From the NCBI GenBank assembly GCA_013334755.1, contig JAAXWX010000018.1:1-38703 (forward strand): a stretch of DNA of 38,703 nt, in the 5' to 3' direction. Numbering within the stretch: the stretch's first letter is position 1; each line of letters begins with the position of its first letter. The DNA is from Chlorobiaceae bacterium. Lineage in GTDB: Bacteria > Bacteroidota > Chlorobiia > Chlorobiales > Chlorobiaceae. This document shows positions 36,270 through 38,703 of the stretch, piece by piece. The position numbers were made by a program, and so were the translations under genes. A model generated the notes under the pieces. The model was not told where the DNA came from. It saw only the letters and a program-made list of their open reading frames with translations, and ran no database searches.

Positions 36270-36899
36270 GTGCAGAAGCAGGAGATACAGTTGCAGCAAC
36301 AGGTTGAGGCGCTTATTTTTGCCTCCGAAGAGGCTGTTACCCTCCAGAATATCAGGCAGGTTACGGGGTTCAATTTCACTTCAGGTGAACTTCATTCTAT
36401 TGTTGAGCGTCTTAACCGTGATTATGAAGAGAGCGGAAGGTGTTTTCAGATTCACCGGATTGCCGGTGGATACCGTTTTCTTACCAGACCAGAATATGGT
36501 GATATTCTCAAAAAACTTCTTGCCCCAAAAATCCGCAGAAAGCTTTCCCTCTCCCAGCTTGAAGTTCTTGCTGTCATCGCCTATAATCAGCCTGTCACTC
36601 GGGCGGAAATTCAGCAGATTCGAGGCGTGAGTCCTGATTATTCGCTCGACAGACTTCTTCTTCGGGGCTTTATTGAAGTTCTCGGAAGAGCCGATTCTCC
36701 CGGTAAACCACTGCAATATGGTACCACTATGGACTTTCTTGATCTCTTTCATCTCTCATCGTTGAAAGAATTGCCTAAACTTCGTGAAATACAGGAAATT
36801 CTTCAGGAGCACAATGAAAATGAGTCTCTTAACCGTTTGAACGGTAATGAGTGTACCTCATTCGACAACGAACCAGCAGGAAACAATAAACAAATATGA
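36270..36899 (+). CDS. scpB: Segregation and condensation protein B
   Basis: This 209-residue protein carries the two winged-helix domains of ScpB, a regulator of the SMC-ScpA condensin complex. Recognisable segments are VEALIFASEEAVTLQNIR, YRFLTRPEYGDILKKLL, LEVLAVIAYNQPVTRAEIQQIRGV and FIEVLGRADSPGKPLQYGTT. Translation begins at a GTG codon; no nearby ATG fits. The stop overlaps the next start by 4 bp (ATGA). scpB beside an rluB-type gene is a common bacterial pairing. Confidence 0.94.
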   Translation: MQKQEIQLQQQVEALIFASEEAVTLQNIRQVTGFNFTSGELHSIVERLNRDYEESGRCFQIHRIAGGYRFLTRPEYGDILKKLLAPKIRRKLSLSQLEVLAVIAYNQPVTRAEIQQIRGVSPDYSLDRLLLRGFIEVLGRADSPGKPLQYGTTMDFLDLFHLSSLKELPKLREIQEILQEHNENESLNRLNGNECTSFDNEPAGNNKQI

Positions 36900-37639
36900 A
36901 AAATTGTAATAAAGATGATGAGGTAAGAATCAACCGCTATCTGGCTTCATGTGGTATTGCATCACGCAGGGCTGCCGATCAGCTTGTTCTTGATGGCAGG
37001 GTTATGGTGAATGGTACGGTGGTTACGACACCAGGCATAAAGGTCAGTCCCTCCCGCGACGAAGTTATTGTCGATGGTGAGCGGTTTGCTCAGCCTGAGC
37101 ACAGGAAAGTATACATACTGTTTAACAAACCGAGAAACGTTATTACCACAAACAGTGACGAAAAAAATCGGGAGATGGTGCTTGATTTTATTGATGTTGA
37201 AGAACGGGTTTTTCCGGTAGGACGGCTTGACCGGAAAACGACAGGTGTGATACTGTTGACCAATGACGGAACATTGGCTCATAAACTTATGCATCCTTCA
37301 TCAAATGTAAAAAAAGAGTATATTGCTGAGCTTGCTGAAAAATTTACACCAAATCTTCTGTCCCAACTGACAGGAGGGATGCGTTTGAAAGATACCGGGG
37401 AAAAAGTCAGTCCCTGCAGGGCAAAAATACTGGATGAAGGAATGCAGGTACTGGTGAGCATTCATGAAGGGAAAAACCATCAGGTCAGAAGAATGTTCGA
37501 GACTCTCGGTTTTGAAGTTAAACGGCTTGAAAGGGTTGCTTATGCAGGCCTGCAGGCAGGAGAACTACGGCGCGGCGAATGGCGATACCTGAGCCGGAAT
37601 GAGGTTCAGGCACTGTACAAGTTAACGGAAAGCCCATAA
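36896..37639 (+). CDS. rluB: RluB/RsuA-family rRNA pseudouridine synthase
   Basis: This 247-residue enzyme has an N-terminal S4 RNA-binding domain (RINRYLASCGIASRRAADQLVLDGRVMVNG) and a catalytic domain with VGRLDRKTTGVILLTNDG, whose Asp is the nucleophile. The later segment EGKNHQVRRMFETLGF is typical of the RsuA/RluB/RluE/RluF group. RluB, acting on 23S rRNA, is the most likely member given its linkage to scpB. It is coupled to scpB by a 4-bp overlap. Confidence 0.92.
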   Translation: MKNCNKDDEVRINRYLASCGIASRRAADQLVLDGRVMVNGTVVTTPGIKVSPSRDEVIVDGERFAQPEHRKVYILFNKPRNVITTNSDEKNREMVLDFIDVEERVFPVGRLDRKTTGVILLTNDGTLAHKLMHPSSNVKKEYIAELAEKFTPNLLSQLTGGMRLKDTGEKVSPCRAKILDEGMQVLVSIHEGKNHQVRRMFETLGFEVKRLERVAYAGLQAGELRRGEWRYLSRNEVQALYKLTESP

Positions 37640-37649
37640 GCCATCAGCC

Positions 37650-37672
37650 GGTTTTGTTAACGACACAAAACC
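37650..37672. repeat. Stem-loop after rluB
   Basis: GGTTTTGT (37650-37657) and ACAAAACC (37665-37672) form an 8-bp stem with a 7-nt loop directly after the rluB stop codon. There is no T tract after it. It sits just upstream of the stronger terminator at 37706-37742. Confidence 0.45.
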
Positions 37673-37681
37673 ACTTTGGGT

Positions 37682-38703
37682 ATGAAACAGCTGCTTATTT
37701 TCCTCAAACGTCATGACTTCCGTACAGTCATGACGTTTTTTTCCTTCATTGTCTCTCTTCTTGGTATACCTCACCTTCTATGTGCTGAAAATAATAACCT
37801 TCAGGATCTGTTTGACAATGCGGAATCTGAAGTTAATCTTGAGCAGTTGCTTGATTTGATTGATGAGCTGAAAACAAGCAAAATATTGCTCAATGAAGCA
37901 GATGTCAGTGATATGCGTCAGCTTCCCTGGCTCACAACAGCTGATGTTGAAGCTATTAGCATCCATCGTCGCCGGAAAGGCTCTATTCTCTCATTGCAGG
38001 AGCTTGAGACCATTATTGGAAAAGCGAAAACGGTGCGCATTGCGCCCTATATCCGTTTTCAAAGGGAGGAGCTTTCCCGTGCGGCAACCATGAAGGTAAA
38101 AGCCCTTGAAGTTGATGGCTCGCTTTACAGCAGACTTTATTGGGAAACAAAAGCGAGAAAAGGAATTCAAAATGGCAATTATGCTGGCGAGAACTACAAA
38201 TTGTATCACCGTCTGCAGTTTTTAGCTCCTCATTTAAAAGCTACCCTGCTTCAGGAAAAGGATATCGGCGAGCCAGATGTAGCCGATTTTACCTCAATCA
38301 GCCTGGCTGCCAACGATTTTGGAGTCATGAAAACCGCCGTTCTCGGCAACTTCAAGCTCAATATTGCACAAGGGCTGCTCATCGGACAGGGACGCTATTT
38401 TTCAAAAGGTTCCGATCCATCCGGCAGTATCCGGCTTTCCTCAAAGCAGCTACAGCCGTACTCATCAAGTTCGGAATACGGTTTTCTTCAGGGTGCCGGA
38501 ACGACCCTGAAGCTTGATCCTTTTGAGCTAACCCTCTTTTATTCCTTTAACCATCGTGATGCAATCATCAATGATGCCGGCATTATCAGCAGCTTTTCAA
38601 CATCAGGTTATCACCGCACCGAGCTTGAACTGAACAGAAAAGATAATGTTACTGAAACCATCTCCGGGGCAAATCTACTCTATCACTACGAAAGAGGCCT
38701 TTT
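37682..38703 (+). CDS. Exported protein with helix-hairpin-helix-like N-terminus (3' partial)
   Basis: The frame is open from ATG 37682 to the window edge, at least 340 codons. The first 35 residues (basic residues, then a hydrophobic core ending LLCAENNN) look like a signal peptide, and the Cys near the end may be a lipoprotein or chance residue. Residues about 50-115 (LPWLTTADVEAISIHRRRKG, then SLQELETIIG) resemble the ComEA-type helix-hairpin-helix found in Bacteroidetes/Chlorobi exported proteins. The remainder has alternating strands suggesting a beta-barrel. M17 (37730) is an alternative start, just downstream of the left arm of an intrinsic terminator. Function unknown. Confidence 0.7.
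   Translation, partial: MKQLLIFLKRHDFRTVMTFFSFIVSLLGIPHLLCAENNNLQDLFDNAESEVNLEQLLDLIDELKTSKILLNEADVSDMRQLPWLTTADVEAISIHRRRKGSILSLQELETIIGKAKTVRIAPYIRFQREELSRAATMKVKALEVDGSLYSRLYWETKARKGIQNGNYAGENYKLYHRLQFLAPHLKATLLQEKDIGEPDVADFTSISLAANDFGVMKTAVLGNFKLNIAQGLLIGQGRYFSKGSDPSGSIRLSSKQLQPYSSSSEYGFLQGAGTTLKLDPFELTLFYSFNHRDAIINDAGIISSFSTSGYHRTELELNRKDNVTETISGANLLYHYERGL
37706..37742 (+). terminator. Intrinsic terminator inside the start of the last gene
   Basis: AAACGTCATGAC (37706-37717) and GTCATGACGTTT (37727-37738) make a perfect 12-bp stem with a 9-nt loop, followed without a gap by more T residues to 37742. It would end the hisH-hisA-scpB-rluB transcript. It lies within codons 9-21 of the downstream reading frame as opened at 37682. 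Confidence 0.8.

Overview
The window looks like a chromosomal segment of a green sulfur bacterium (family Chlorobiaceae, Chlorobium or Pelodictyon type). The main clues are a cytochrome b with the short b6-like layout and an N-terminal extension, a CruA-type lycopene cyclase, menaquinone MenG, and the gene order hisH-hisA-scpB-pseudouridine synthase. This assignment is inferred from protein character; no rRNA or other marker is present. I saw no tRNA, rRNA, insertion sequence, CRISPR array or prophage.

Layout. Positions 1-1149 hold the 3' part of petB (+), closed by a hairpin that can act on both strands. Positions 1261-6011 (-) carry a very large GH13 alpha-amylase-family protein and three small membrane-associated proteins resembling the enterobacterial YqjD/YqjE group. 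Positions 6110-10327 (-) are a molybdate uptake operon, modD-modA-modB-modC, ending in a short-chain dehydrogenase. A 585-bp gap without a gene follows.

Positions 10913-18110 (+) are a long arsenic-resistance cluster: arsR, a small redox thioredoxin, an ArsP-like permease, arsC, acr3, a second arsC, arsD, arsA, an exported thioredoxin and a CcdA-like membrane thiol transporter. A well-formed promoter precedes arsR. Its -10 box lies inside a dyad that recurs, 16 of 20 bases identical, ahead of the thioredoxin gene; I read these as two ArsR operators. The cluster would sense arsenite, reduce arsenate with thioredoxin-coupled enzymes, pass arsenite from ArsD to ArsA, export it through Acr3, and possibly export organoarsenicals through the permease.

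Positions 18268-28258 are mostly housekeeping: lolD, cruA, ligA and a VanZ-like protein (+); hisI-menG (-); a membrane fusion protein, a ferrochelatase, a NYN-S1-like protein and a DUF1499 protein (+). Positions 28272-32219 (-) form a nickel uptake unit: nikR, an outer-membrane protein, cbiM with a fused CbiN-like tail, cbiQ and cbiO. Positions 32300-34682 (-) encode an NfnAB/SudAB-type flavoprotein pair linking ferredoxin, NADH and NADPH. Positions 34854-37639 (+) are hisH-hisA-scpB-rluB. The window ends in an incomplete exported helix-hairpin-helix protein gene whose first codons contain a textbook intrinsic terminator.

I do not see a clearly unprecedented system. The observations I rate highest are the duplicated ArsR operator with the extended thiol relay of the ars cluster, the terminator inside the start of the last gene, the NYN-S1-like fusion, a triple repeat at 27710-27737, and a GH13 enzyme lacking the usual region IV histidine.
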